From NCBI RefSeq assembly GCF_040448305.1, contig NZ_CP148752.1, forward strand, positions 5,433,501 to 5,497,500: a stretch of DNA of 64,000 bases, given 5' to 3'. Below the pieces are notes generated by a model, which was not told the DNA's origin, did not search any database, and worked only from the letters and a program-made list of their open reading frames with translations. Positions 1-9,237 of the stretch are shown in pieces. This DNA comes from Pseudomonas fluorescens (GTDB lineage Bacteria > Pseudomonadota > Gammaproteobacteria > Pseudomonadales > Pseudomonadaceae). How positions within the stretch are numbered: the stretch's first letter is position 1; each line of letters begins with the position of its first letter. Made by a program: the position numbers and the translations under genes.

Positions 1-1011
1 TGGCTCACCGCGTCTGGCGTGACCCGCCCGATCAACAGCGTGGCCGACATGCTCAAGGCGATTGCCAGTGGCGACGGCGACCTGACCCAGCGCCTGCACT
101 ACAGCAAGCAGGACGAGTTGGGCGAACTGGTGAGCTGGTTCAACCGCTTCCTCGACAAGCTGCAACCGACCATCGCGCAGATCAAGCAAAGCATCACCGA
201 TGCCCGTGGCACGGCCGACCAGTCTTCGGAAATCGCCCGCCAGACCAGTGAAGGCATGCAGGTGCAGTTCCGCGAAATCGACCAGGTCGCCACCGCGTCC
301 AACGAAATGAGCGCCACCGCCCACGATGTCGCCAACAGCGCCTCGAGCGCGGCCAACGCCGCCAAGGGCGCCGACCAGTCAGCCCGCGACGGCATGTCGA
401 TCATCGAGCGCAGTACCCGCGACATCAATCAACTGGCCGAAGAAGTCAGCAAGGCCGTGACCGAAGTCGAAGCCCTCGCGGTCAACAGCGAGCAGATCGG
501 TTCGGTGCTGGAGGTGATTCGCAGCATCGCCGAACAAACCAACCTGCTGGCGCTCAACGCGGCCATCGAAGCCGCCCGTGCCGGTGAAAGTGGTCGTGGC
601 TTTGCGGTGGTCGCCGATGAAGTGCGCAACCTGGCCAAGCGCACCCAGGATTCGGTGGAAGAAATTCGCCTGGTGATCGAACGCATCCAGAGCGGCACCC
701 GCGGCGTGGTCGCCACCATGCACTCAAGCCAGACCCAGGCCCACAGCAACGCCGGGCAGATCCAGCAGGCGGTCCAGGCCTTGAGCAAGATCAGTGGCGC
801 AGTCACCGTGATCAGCGATATGAACCTGCAAATCGCCAGCGCCGCCGAGCAGCAAAGCGCCGTCGCCGAAGAGGTCAACCGCAACGTCTCGGCGATCCGC
901 ACCGTCACCGAAACCCTGACCGGCCAGGCCACCGAATCAGCGCAGATCAGCAGCCAGCTCAATTCCCTGACCACCCAGCAAATGAAGTTGATGGATCAGT
1001 TCCGCGTTTAA
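1..1011 (+). CDS. Methyl-accepting chemotaxis protein, C-terminal part (5' truncated by window edge)
   Basis: The frame is open from the first base, so the sensor domain and membrane segments lie outside the window. What remains is the end of a HAMP linker (SGDGDLTQRL, then DELGELVSWFNRFLD) and the full cytoplasmic signalling domain. That domain has the highly conserved hairpin tip (EQTNLLALNAAIEAARAGE, then GRGFAVVADEVRNLA). This tip contacts the CheA kinase and CheW coupling protein and controls flagellar rotation. The family is certain. The ligand cannot be inferred without the missing periplasmic part. A REPIN follows the stop codon. Confidence 0.95.
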   Translation, partial: WLTASGVTRPINSVADMLKAIASGDGDLTQRLHYSKQDELGELVSWFNRFLDKLQPTIAQIKQSITDARGTADQSSEIARQTSEGMQVQFREIDQVATASNEMSATAHDVANSASSAANAAKGADQSARDGMSIIERSTRDINQLAEEVSKAVTEVEALAVNSEQIGSVLEVIRSIAEQTNLLALNAAIEAARAGESGRGFAVVADEVRNLAKRTQDSVEEIRLVIERIQSGTRGVVATMHSSQTQAHSNAGQIQQAVQALSKISGAVTVISDMNLQIASAAEQQSAVAEEVNRNVSAIRTVTETLTGQATESAQISSQLNSLTTQQMKLMDQFRV

Positions 1012-1029
1012 AAAATCGCCACATCCCCC

Positions 1030-1120
1030 CTGTGGGAGCGAGCCTGCTCGCGAAGACGGCAGCCCATGCAACATCAATGCGGCTGACACACCGCCTTCGC
1101 GAGCAGGCTCGCTCCCACAA
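1030..1120. repeat. REPIN (pair of inverted REP sequences)
   Basis: Two REP palindromes in inverted orientation (TGTGGGAGCGAGCC...CTCGCGA and its reverse complement ending CTCCCACA) are separated by about 45 bases. It lies between the chemoreceptor and CoA-transferase genes. REPs of this type are non-autonomous elements mobilised in trans by a RAYT transposase, which is not in this window. Confidence 0.9.
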
Positions 1121-1183
1121 GGTTTCACATGATCCGGCCATGTTTTGGACTAAGATCTGGCTCTCGCTCCGGAGGGCCCTTCG

Positions 1184-2533
1184 ATGACTGATCTGCTCAC
1201 GTCCATTCAAGCCGCACTCGGTTTGCCTCACACCCCGATTCCATTCACGTCCAGCGGCGCCCTGCCCTCGGCGTTTGCCGTCACGGACCTGGCCTGCGCC
1301 AGCATCGCTGCCGCCGGCCAGGCCGCCAGCGAACTGCTGCACCAGCAAACCGGGCACCTGCCCGGTCTTGAGGTCGACCGACGCCTCGCATCATTCTGGT
1401 TCGCAACCTCAATTCGCCCGCTTGGCTGGAGCGTTCCGCCGTTGTGGGACCCGGTAGCCGGTGACTACGCCACCCGCGATGGCTGGATTCGCCTGCACAC
1501 CAACGCGCCCCATCACCGCGCCGCTGCCGAAAGCGTGCTGGGTGCCTGTGCCGACCGCGCAGCGATGGCCGGCCAAGTGGCCCGATGGGCGAAAAGCGAG
1601 CTGGAGCAGGCGGTGGTCGATGCCGGTGGTTGCGCCGCCGAAATGCGCACCTGGGAACAATGGCAGGTCCATCCTCAAGGCCAGGCAGTGAATGCCGAAC
1701 CCTTGATTCTGTTCGCCAACCACCCAAGCCAGAACCGCAAACCGTGGACAGGTTCAGTGGCTCGACCACTGGCCGGCATCAAAGTGCTGGACTTGACCCG
1801 AGTACTGGCAGGCCCCATCGCCAGTCGCTTTCTGGCAGGCCTGGGCGCCGATGTCCTGCGCATCGATCCGCCGACCTGGAACGAGCCGGGGGTGGTGCCG
1901 GAAGTCACGTTGGGAAAACGCTGCGCGCGTCTTGATTTGAACGACAGGTCCGACCGCGCGGTATTCGAATGCCTGCTCAAGGACGCCGACATCCTGCTCC
2001 ACGGCTATCGCGCCGATGCACTGGAGCAACTTGGCCTGGGCATGGATGAGCGCCGGCAACTGAACCCCGGCCTGATCGATGTTTGCCTCAACGCTTATGG
2101 CTGGAGCGGCCCTTGGCAAAACCGACGGGGCTTCGACAGCCTGGTGCAGATGAGCAGTGGCATTGCCGAAGCGGGCATGCGCTGGAAGCAGGCGGACAAG
2201 CCGACGCCATTGCCGGTACAGGCCCTCGATCACGCCACCGGGTATTTGATGGCGGCCAGTGCGATCAGGTTGTTGGCGCAGCGGTTGAACGACGGTACGG
2301 GGGGCTCGGCGCGATTGTCGTTGGCGCGTACGGCGAGGTTGTTGATCGAGCATGGGCCGGGGACGGATGAGGCTTTACGCACGGAGGATGAGCAGGATCA
2401 GGGGTTGATGGTGGAGCAGACTCCGTGGGGGCCGGCGCATCGGTTGCACGCTCCATTGAAGATCATCGAGACGCCGCTACAGTGGGCATTGCCCGCGACT
2501 GAACTGGGTTCACATCCCGCGCAGTGGTGGTGA
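1184..2533 (+). CDS. CoA-transferase family III (CaiB/BaiF) protein
   Basis: 449 residues. The second half, from about residue 200, opens with the family III signature KVLDLTRVLAGPIASRFLAG followed by LGADVLRIDPP, and continues with GFDSLVQMSSGIAEAG. Family members move CoA between acyl groups, or act as racemases on acyl-CoA. The first ~190 residues resemble the other lobe of the fold (DGWIRLHTNAP), so the protein may be a rearranged version of the usual N-lobe/C-lobe order. A purine-rich site (CGGAGGG) stands 8 bases before the ATG. There is no neighbouring acyl-CoA synthetase or partner gene, so the substrate is unknown. Confidence 0.8.
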   Translation: MTDLLTSIQAALGLPHTPIPFTSSGALPSAFAVTDLACASIAAAGQAASELLHQQTGHLPGLEVDRRLASFWFATSIRPLGWSVPPLWDPVAGDYATRDGWIRLHTNAPHHRAAAESVLGACADRAAMAGQVARWAKSELEQAVVDAGGCAAEMRTWEQWQVHPQGQAVNAEPLILFANHPSQNRKPWTGSVARPLAGIKVLDLTRVLAGPIASRFLAGLGADVLRIDPPTWNEPGVVPEVTLGKRCARLDLNDRSDRAVFECLLKDADILLHGYRADALEQLGLGMDERRQLNPGLIDVCLNAYGWSGPWQNRRGFDSLVQMSSGIAEAGMRWKQADKPTPLPVQALDHATGYLMAASAIRLLAQRLNDGTGGSARLSLARTARLLIEHGPGTDEALRTEDEQDQGLMVEQTPWGPAHRLHAPLKIIETPLQWALPATELGSHPAQWW

Positions 2534-2544
2534 CTTTCAGATAG

Positions 2545-2630
2545 CCATCGCGAGCAGGCTCGCTCCCACAGGTGACCGGGTTTTCCCGGCCAACCGCGAT
2601 CAAATGTGGGAGCGAGCCTGCTCGCGATGG
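2545..2630. repeat. REPIN, arms in opposite orientation to most others here
   Basis: CCATCGCGAGCAGGC... at the left and ...GCCTGCTCGCGATGG at the right form an inverted pair of REPs about 36 bases apart. It lies between the convergent ends of the CoA-transferase and alkA genes and could act as a transcription end barrier. Confidence 0.9.
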
Positions 2631-2663
2631 CGCCAGTGGAGACAACACTAAACTCGCTCCCGC

Positions 2664-3527
2664 TCAGTCCGCCCGACTCAACGAAGTCCACAGCACCTGC
2701 GCTGCATACCCTCGATAAGGCCGCCAGCTTTCAGCTCGCGCCAAAAGCTGCCTGGCTGTCACCGGCCCACCTTCCAGCGCCGCCAACGCGTTGATCAACC
2801 CCACGTCGCCATTGGGAAACCCATCCATCTCCCGCAACTGACGCAAGGCAATGTATTGCGCCGTCCAGTCACCAATCCCGTGCAAGGCCAGCAACCGCAC
2901 TACGCCCCCCTCCCGACCGGCCTCAAACAATCGCGGATCATCGAGCAGTGCCTGAGCCACCCCCGACAAGGTCCGGCCTCGGCTCTTCGGCATGCCCAGC
3001 GCTGCCAGATCTGCGTCTGCCAAAACGCTGACCTGGGGAAAAACATGGGTCAATCCCGGCAGTGCTGAACTTAACGGCGTGCCGTACTGCGCAACCAGTT
3101 TGCCCGCCAACCGGATCGCCGCCACCACCGTAATCTGCTGCCCCAATACCGCACGGATCGCCAGTTCCAGCCCATCCCACGCCCCCGGTACACGCAACCC
3201 GGGGCGCTCGGCAATCAACCGCGCCATCAGCGGATCAACCGCCAGGTGCCGGTGAATCGTGGACAGGTCGGCATCCAGGTCGAACATCCGCCGCACTCGC
3301 GCAACGATCTCGGGCACGGCAGCAGCATCCGGAAAGTCCAGATTCAGCTCCAGTGCATCGGATGCAGCAGGCTGGATCGAAAACGTACCGTGAACACCAT
3401 GCAAGTCGATGCTGCGCGAGTAGACACCCTCGACCACCGTTTCCAGGCCAGCAATCGCTCGCGCCGACAAGAACCCCAGCATCGCCGGCCAGTCATAGGG
3501 TGGTTGATACGCCAGCAACGCCTTCAC
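2664..3527 (-). CDS. alkA: DNA-3-methyladenine glycosylase II (AlkA family)
   Basis: 287 residues. AlkA enzymes cut alkylated bases from DNA as the first step of base-excision repair. The N-terminal ~110 residues match the AlkA N domain (YDWPAMLGFLSARAI). The rest is the helix-hairpin-helix GPD domain with LHGIGDWTAQYIALR, followed by the catalytic aspartate, D241 in NGDVGLINAL, equivalent to E. coli D238. The start is GTG, and its first four bases overlap the stop of the upstream arcD (GTGA), which implies translational coupling to an arginine antiporter. I see no Ada-type operator. Family assignment is firm; the reason for the arcD coupling is unknown. Confidence 0.9.
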   Translation of the reverse strand: MKALLAYQPPYDWPAMLGFLSARAIAGLETVVEGVYSRSIDLHGVHGTFSIQPAASDALELNLDFPDAAAVPEIVARVRRMFDLDADLSTIHRHLAVDPLMARLIAERPGLRVPGAWDGLELAIRAVLGQQITVVAAIRLAGKLVAQYGTPLSSALPGLTHVFPQVSVLADADLAALGMPKSRGRTLSGVAQALLDDPRLFEAGREGGVVRLLALHGIGDWTAQYIALRQLREMDGFPNGDVGLINALAALEGGPVTARQLLARAESWRPYRGYAAQVLWTSLSRAD

Positions 3528-4951
3528 AGACTGAGCAAGCCGCTGTACAACCCATAAGCCGCCAGCCCCGCACCACCGATGACACAGGTGAAAATGCCTT
3601 TCTCGACCACCGTGAACAGTGGTTTGCCCTGCTCATTACGTGCCTTGGCAAACAGGATCACACCCGGCGCATACAGCAACGCCGACAGCAGCAAATACTT
3701 CAGGCCGCCGGCATACAGCAACCACACCGCGTAGCCCAGGGCGATGCCACCGATCAGCAGGTCCTTGATCCGCTCGGCGGGTGCCTGTTGATAGGTTTCA
3801 CCCCGTGCGCACAACAACACCGCATAGGCCGCCGACCACAGGTACGGCACCAGAATCATCGAGGACGCCAGATAAATCAGGCTGGTGTAGGTGCCGGCGG
3901 AAAACAGCGTGATCAGCAAGAACAACTGAATCATCGAGTTGGTCAGCCACATCGCATTGACCGGCACGCGGTTGGCGTTTTCCTTGGTCAGGAATGCCGG
4001 CATAGTCTTGTCTTTCGCCGTGGCGAACAGGATTTCGGCGCACAGCAACGCCCAGGACAACAAGGCCCCCAGCAGCGAGACCGCCAGGCCGACACTGATC
4101 AGCAACGCCCCCCAGGGGCCGACGATATGTTCAAGCACCGCCGCCAGCGAGGGGTTCTGCAGTTTCGCCAGTTGCGGCTGGGTCATGATCCCCAGCGACA
4201 GCACGTTCACCAGCACCAGCAGCGCCAATACCCCAATGAACCCGATCACCGTCGCGCGGCCCACGTCGGAGCGTTTCTCTGCCCGGGCCGAATAGACACT
4301 GGCGCCCTCGATACCGATGAACACGAACACGGTGACCAGCATCATGTGCCGGACCTGATCCATCACGCTGCCGAACTCCGGGTTATTGCGCCCCCAGATA
4401 TCGAGGGTAAAGATGTCCGCCTTGAACGCCACGGCGGCGATCACGATGAACATGATCAGCGGCACGATCTTGGCCACGGTGGTCACCTGGTTGATGAACG
4501 CCGCCTCCTTGATCCCGCGCAGCACCACAAAATGCACGGTCCAGAGCAGCACCGAAGCGCAGACGATGGCGATCGGCGTGTTGCCTTCACCAAAGACCGG
4601 AACGAAATAACCGAGGGTGCTGAACAGCAGCACGAAGTAGCCGACGTTACCCAGCCAGGCGCTGATCCAGTAGCCCCAGGCCGAAGAAAACCCCATGTAG
4701 TCGCCGAACCCGGCCTTGGCATAGGCGTACACCCCGGAGTCCAGCTCCGGCTTGCGATTGGCCAGGGTCTGGAACACGAACGCCAGGGTGAGCATGCCGA
4801 CGGCAGTGATTGCCCAACCGATCAGGATCGCCCCGGCATCGGCCCTGGCCGCCATGTTCTGCGGCAGGGAAAAAATCCCGCCGCCGATCATCGAACCCAC
4901 CACCAACGCGATCAATGCGCTCAGGCGAAGCTTGCTCGGTGATTGCGACAT
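3524..4951 (-). CDS. arcD: Arginine/ornithine antiporter, ArcD paralogue 1
   Basis: 475 residues, an APC-superfamily carrier with about 12-13 membrane segments. It has the N-terminal signature VVGSMIGGGIFSLPQNMAA and an amphipathic core very close to the second ArcD of this window. ArcD exchanges external arginine for internal ornithine and feeds the deiminase pathway. A 16-residue upstream extension is in frame, but the start at 4951 (MSQSPSK) has a good GGAG ribosome site 4 bases before it and matches the start of the paralogue. The gene reads away from the arcDABC operon and its stop overlaps alkA. Whether it is ANR-controlled or used aerobically, or prefers another substrate such as lysine, is not visible. 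Confidence 0.88.
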   Translation of the reverse strand: MSQSPSKLRLSALIALVVGSMIGGGIFSLPQNMAARADAGAILIGWAITAVGMLTLAFVFQTLANRKPELDSGVYAYAKAGFGDYMGFSSAWGYWISAWLGNVGYFVLLFSTLGYFVPVFGEGNTPIAIVCASVLLWTVHFVVLRGIKEAAFINQVTTVAKIVPLIMFIVIAAVAFKADIFTLDIWGRNNPEFGSVMDQVRHMMLVTVFVFIGIEGASVYSARAEKRSDVGRATVIGFIGVLALLVLVNVLSLGIMTQPQLAKLQNPSLAAVLEHIVGPWGALLISVGLAVSLLGALLSWALLCAEILFATAKDKTMPAFLTKENANRVPVNAMWLTNSMIQLFLLITLFSAGTYTSLIYLASSMILVPYLWSAAYAVLLCARGETYQQAPAERIKDLLIGGIALGYAVWLLYAGGLKYLLLSALLYAPGVILFAKARNEQGKPLFTVVEKGIFTCVIGGAGLAAYGLYSGLLSL

Positions 4952-5391
4952 CGCTCCATCTCCATTTTTTGGGGGCGGCAACTGCCGCGAAGTCGTCACA
5001 TAACGGGCGTCAACTAAACTGATGAAGAGTAATAACGTTTATTGGATAACGCCAACAAGCCTCTTTTTTACTTGCACAAAATGGCTATTTTGACACCGAT
5101 ATAATCATTTGTTTTATACGGGTTTTTAATACATCAATTCTGTACAAAAAACGCATGAATAAAACTTGCAGATTCTGAAAACCCAACTAGCGTAATAATT
5201 CGAAACAAATACCAAAAGTGCTAAAACAAACTGCAAAAGGCTCTAGAACAGGCATTACAGGCAGCAACACTGTAAATGATGGCACTCCGCCAACAAACTG
5301 GGAACGCTCTCATTTAGTGATCTAAGTCAGCTGATTGAGCAGTCAACGGAATTAGTCTGTTGCCTCTCTTCTCCTGCATTGGAGTCATGCA
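4952..5391. other. Divergent arcD/arcD intergenic region
   Basis: 440 AT-rich bases between two divergently transcribed arcD genes, clearly lower in GC than the flanking coding sequence. It must hold promoters for both directions. The only site I can support is the ANR/FNR-like box at 5317-5330 on the arcDABC side. I see no open reading frame, REP or terminator. Confidence 0.8.
5317..5330 (+). promoter_or_regulatory. Putative ANR (FNR-type) box for arcDABC
   Basis: GTGATCTAAGTCAG fits the FNR/ANR palindrome TTGAT-N4-ATCAA in the central half-sites TGAT and (G)TCA, with outer mismatches. If centred at -41.5 it predicts transcription starting near 5365 and a leader of about 27 bases. The matching -10 (TAGTCT near 5353) is weak. 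ANR activation of arcDABC under low oxygen is established in Pseudomonas; this particular site is an inference. Confidence 0.45.
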
Positions 5392-6819
5392 ATGTCTGAA
5401 GCTCCCGGAAAACTGAAACTCGGCGCGCTCGTTGCGTTAGTCGTGGGTTCGATGATTGGTGGCGGAATATTTTCCCTGCCACAAAACATGGCGGCCAGCG
5501 CGGATGTCGGCGCCATTCTGATCGGTTGGGCGATCACCGCCGTCGGCATGCTCACCCTGGCGTTCGTGTTCCAGACCCTGGCCAACCGCAAACCCGATCT
5601 GGATGGCGGGGTTTACGCCTACGCCAAGGCCGGTTTCGGCGACTACATGGGTTTCTCGTCCGCCTGGGGCTACTGGATCAGTGCCTGGCTGGGCAACGTC
5701 GGTTACTTCGTCTTGCTGTTCAGCACGCTCGGCTACTTCTTTCCGCTATTTGGGGAGGGGAATACCCCTGCCGCCGTGATCGGTGCCTCGGTGCTGCTCT
5801 GGGCCGTACATTTCCTCGTACTGCGAGGAATAAAGGAAGCTGCGTTCATCAACCTGGTGACCACCGTCGCCAAGATCGTGCCGCTGCTGCTGTTCATGTT
5901 GATCGCGTTGTTCGCCTTCAAGCTGGACATCTTTACCGCCGACATCTGGGGCCTGAAGAACCCGGACCTGGGCAGCGTGATGGATCAGGTGCGCAAGATG
6001 ATGCTGGTCACCGTGTGGGTGTTCATCGGCATCGAAGGCGCGAGCATCTTTTCGGCCCGGGCGGAAAAACGCAGCGACGTGGGCAAGGCCACCGTGATCG
6101 GCTTTGTCACCGTGCTGCTGTTTTTGGTCCTGGTCAACGTGCTGTCGCTGGGGATCATGACCCAGCCGGAACTGGCCAAGTTGCAGAACCCGTCGATGGC
6201 CGCCGTGCTGGAGCACGTGGTCGGTCACTGGGGTGCGGTACTGATCAGCGTCGGTTTGATCATCTCGTTGCTGGGGGCGTTGCTGTCGTGGGTGCTGCTG
6301 TGCGCGGAGATCATGTTCGCCGCCGCCAAGGACCACACCATGCCGGCGTTTTTGCGCAAGGAAAACGCCAACCATGTACCGGTCAACGCCCTGTGGCTGA
6401 CCAACGCCATGGTCCAGGTTTTCTTGATCATCACGCTGTTCTCGGCCAGCACTTACCTGTCGCTGATCTACCTCGCCACCTCGATGATCCTGGTGCCTTA
6501 CCTGTGGTCGGCGGCCTACGCCTTGCTGTTGGCGGTGCGTGGCGAAAGCTACGAAGGCGCGGCGGGCGAGCGGCGCAAGGATCTGATCATCGGTGCGGTG
6601 GCCCTGATCTACGCGATCTGGCTGCTGTACGCCGGCGGCATCAAGTACCTGCTGCTGTCCGCCCTGCTCTACGCCCCCGGCGTGATCCTGTTCGCCAAGG
6701 CCAAGCTGGAAATCAACAAACCGGTTTTCACCAACGTCGAGAAGCTGCTCTTCGCTGCGGTGGTCGTCGGCGCCGTGGTGGCGGCCTACGGTCTCTACGA
6801 CGGTTTCCTGACCCTTTAG
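5392..6819 (+). CDS. arcD: Arginine/ornithine antiporter, ArcD paralogue 2 (first gene of arcDABC)
   Basis: 475 residues, the same length as the divergent paralogue and aligning with it end to end without obvious gaps (VVGSMIGGGIFSLPQNMAA; GVYAYAKAGFGDYMGFSSAW; SALLYAPGVILFAKAK). It is an inner-membrane exchanger of arginine for ornithine. It is followed after 51 bases by arcA in the canonical arcDABC order, so this copy is the operon-encoded pathway transporter. The ribosome site TTGGAG lies before the ATG, and the ANR-like box is 62 bases upstream. Confidence 0.93.
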   Translation: MSEAPGKLKLGALVALVVGSMIGGGIFSLPQNMAASADVGAILIGWAITAVGMLTLAFVFQTLANRKPDLDGGVYAYAKAGFGDYMGFSSAWGYWISAWLGNVGYFVLLFSTLGYFFPLFGEGNTPAAVIGASVLLWAVHFLVLRGIKEAAFINLVTTVAKIVPLLLFMLIALFAFKLDIFTADIWGLKNPDLGSVMDQVRKMMLVTVWVFIGIEGASIFSARAEKRSDVGKATVIGFVTVLLFLVLVNVLSLGIMTQPELAKLQNPSMAAVLEHVVGHWGAVLISVGLIISLLGALLSWVLLCAEIMFAAAKDHTMPAFLRKENANHVPVNALWLTNAMVQVFLIITLFSASTYLSLIYLATSMILVPYLWSAAYALLLAVRGESYEGAAGERRKDLIIGAVALIYAIWLLYAGGIKYLLLSALLYAPGVILFAKAKLEINKPVFTNVEKLLFAAVVVGAVVAAYGLYDGFLTL

Positions 6820-6870
6820 CTCCTGTTTCCAGGAGCACTACCCTGTTTTGTCATCTGGAGGATCACTGTA

Positions 6871-8127
6871 ATGACCAAGGAAAAAGTTAAGTTCGGCGTC
6901 CATTCCGAAGCCGGCAAACTGCGCAAAGTCATGGTTTGCTCCCCAGGCCTGGCCCATCAGCGGCTGACCCCGAACAACTGCGATGAACTGCTGTTCGATG
7001 ATGTGCTGTGGGTGGCCCAGGCCAAACGTGACCACTTCGACTTCGTCACCAAGATGCGCGAACGCAACATCGATGTGCTGGAAATGCACAACCTGCTGAC
7101 CGACATCGTCGCCATTCCCGAAGCCCTGGACTGGATTCTGGAACGCAAGATCACCGCCAATTCGGTGGGCCTGGGCCTGATCAACGAAACGGCCTCGTGG
7201 CTGCGCAGCCTGGAGCCGCGCAAGATCGCCGAGTTCCTGATCGGCGGCGTATCGGGCGATGATTTGCCCACCAGTTTCGGTGGCAAGGCCATCGAGATGT
7301 TCCGCGACTTCCTCGGCAACTCCAGCTTCATCCTGCCGCCGCTGCCCAACACCCAGTTCACCCGCGATACCACCTGCTGGATCTACGGTGGCGTCACCCT
7401 CAACCCGATGTACTGGCCGGCGCGCCGTCAGGAAACCCTGCTGACCACCGCCATCTACAAGTTCCACCCCGAGTTCACCAACGCCGACTTCCAGATCTGG
7501 TACGGCGACCCGGACAAAGAACATGGCAACTCCACCCTTGAGGGCGGTGATGTGATGCCGATCGGCAACGGCGTGGTGTTGATCGGCATGGGCGAACGCT
7601 CGTCGCGCCAGGCCATTGCCCAACTGGCGGTGAACCTGTTCAAAAACAAGGCGGTCGAGAAAGTGATCGTCGCCGGCCTGCCGAAATCCCGCGCGGCGAT
7701 GCACCTGGACACCGTGTTCAGCTTCTGCGATCGCGACCTCGTCACGATCTTCCCGGAAGTGGTGAACCAGATTGTCGCCTTCACCCTGCGTCCCGATGAA
7801 AGCAAGGCGGGTGGCATCGACATCCGCCGCGAAGAAACCAACTTCCTCGACACCGTCGCCCAGGCCCTGAACCTCAAAGCGTTGCGCGTGGTGGAAACCG
7901 GCGGCAACAGCTTCGCCGCCGAACGCGAGCAATGGGACGACGGCAACAACGTGGTGGCCGTGGAACCGGGCGTGGTCATCGGCTACGACCGCAATACCTA
8001 CACCAACACCCTGCTGCGCAAGGCCGGCGTGGAAGTGATCACCATCAGCGCCGGCGAACTCGGCCGGGGACGGGGCGGCGGCCATTGCATGACCTGCCCG
8101 ATCATCCGCGACCCAATTGACTACTAA
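6871..8127 (+). CDS. arcA: Arginine deiminase
   Basis: 418 residues, the full family length. It hydrolyses arginine to citrulline and ammonia, the first step of the ATP-yielding deiminase pathway in the cytoplasm. The catalytic cysteine is C406 in GGGHCMTCPIIRDP at the extreme C terminus. The active-site motifs FTRDTTCWIYGG and LEGGDVMPIGNG are present. A strong GGAGGA ribosome site precedes the ATG. It is the second gene of arcDABC. Confidence 0.97.
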   Translation: MTKEKVKFGVHSEAGKLRKVMVCSPGLAHQRLTPNNCDELLFDDVLWVAQAKRDHFDFVTKMRERNIDVLEMHNLLTDIVAIPEALDWILERKITANSVGLGLINETASWLRSLEPRKIAEFLIGGVSGDDLPTSFGGKAIEMFRDFLGNSSFILPPLPNTQFTRDTTCWIYGGVTLNPMYWPARRQETLLTTAIYKFHPEFTNADFQIWYGDPDKEHGNSTLEGGDVMPIGNGVVLIGMGERSSRQAIAQLAVNLFKNKAVEKVIVAGLPKSRAAMHLDTVFSFCDRDLVTIFPEVVNQIVAFTLRPDESKAGGIDIRREETNFLDTVAQALNLKALRVVETGGNSFAAEREQWDDGNNVVAVEPGVVIGYDRNTYTNTLLRKAGVEVITISAGELGRGRGGGHCMTCPIIRDPIDY

Positions 8128-8208
8128 CCTATTGCCTTGGCTCGCGCTGCCCCCTACCCAAGGGCATGCCCAGGCCAAGGGGACAACCGACACCTTAGGA
8201 GATCCAAA

Positions 8209-9219
8209 ATGGCGTTCAATATCCATAACCGCAATCTGCTGAGCCTGGAACACCACACCCCTCGCGAATTGCGCTACCTGCTCGACCTGTCCCGCGACCT
8301 CAAGCGTGCCAAGTACACCGGCACCGAACAGCAGCATCTCAAGGGCAACAACATCGCGCTGATCTTCGAAAAAACCTCGACCCGCACCCGCTGCGCGTTC
8401 GAAGTCGCCGCCTATGACCAGGGCGCCAACGTCACCTACATCGACCCGAACTCTTCGCAGATCGGCCACAAGGAAAGCATGAAGGACACCGCCCGCGTGC
8501 TCGGGCGCATGTACGACGCCATCGAGTACCGTGGCTTCAAGCAGGAAATCGTCGAGGAACTGGCCAAATTCGCCGGCGTGCCGGTGTTCAACGGCCTCAC
8601 TGACGAGTATCACCCGACACAAATGATCGCCGACGTGCTGACCATGCGTGAACACGCCGACAAGCCGATCCACGAGATCAGCTACGCCTACCTGGGCGAC
8701 GCGCGCAACAACATGGGTAATTCCCTGTTGCTGATTGGCGCCAAGCTCGGCATGGACGTGCGCATCTGCGCGCCCAAAGCCCTGTGGCCGGCGGACGACC
8801 TGGTGGCCCGCTGCAAACAGTACGCAGAAGAAAGCGGCGCGCGCATCACCCTCACCGAAGACCCGAAAGCCGCCGTCAAAGGTGTGGACTTCATCCATAC
8901 CGATGTGTGGGTGTCGATGGGCGAGCCAGTCGAAGCCTGGGCCGAGCGCATCCAGCAACTGCTGCCGTATCAGGTCAACGCCGAACTGATGAAAGCCACC
9001 GGCAACCCGCGCACCAAGTTCATGCACTGCCTGCCGGCGTTCCACAACAGCGACACCAAGATCGGCAAGCAGATTGCCGAGCAGTACCCGCACCTGAAGA
9101 ACGGCATCGAAGTGACCGATGACGTGTTCGAGTCGCCTGCCTGCATCGCCTTCGAGCAAGCGGAAAACCGCATGCACACCATCAAGGCGATTCTGGTGTC
9201 GACGCTGGCGGATCTCTAA
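8209..9219 (+). CDS. arcB: Catabolic ornithine carbamoyltransferase
   Basis: 336 residues. It splits citrulline with phosphate into ornithine and carbamoyl phosphate. Carbamoyl-phosphate and ornithine motifs are visible: EKTSTRTRCAFEVA near residue 53, YHPTQMIADVLTM, and HCLPAFHN near 270. The in-frame extension back to 8137 lacks a ribosome site; the ATG at 8209 has TTAGGAGAT just upstream and gives the family length. Position between arcA and arcC, and length, indicate the catabolic rather than the anabolic (ArgF) enzyme. Confidence 0.96.
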   Translation: MAFNIHNRNLLSLEHHTPRELRYLLDLSRDLKRAKYTGTEQQHLKGNNIALIFEKTSTRTRCAFEVAAYDQGANVTYIDPNSSQIGHKESMKDTARVLGRMYDAIEYRGFKQEIVEELAKFAGVPVFNGLTDEYHPTQMIADVLTMREHADKPIHEISYAYLGDARNNMGNSLLLIGAKLGMDVRICAPKALWPADDLVARCKQYAEESGARITLTEDPKAAVKGVDFIHTDVWVSMGEPVEAWAERIQQLLPYQVNAELMKATGNPRTKFMHCLPAFHNSDTKIGKQIAEQYPHLKNGIEVTDDVFESPACIAFEQAENRMHTIKAILVSTLADL

Positions 9220-9237
9220 AGAACGGAGCCCGGTCAA

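Noticed and set aside
1030..1120. Repeated TGTGGGAGCGAGCC units as a CRISPR array
   Set aside because: The units are inverted pairs scattered over 64 kb, not direct repeats with regular unique spacers, and no cas gene is present.
5280..5295. TGGCAC at 5280 as a sigma-54 -24 element before arcD
   Set aside because: The -12 position reads CAACA instead of TTGCA, so the promoter is incomplete.
5334..5346. TTGA-GCAG-TCAA as a second ANR box
   Set aside because: The half-sites are two bases too close together for the FNR/ANR spacing.
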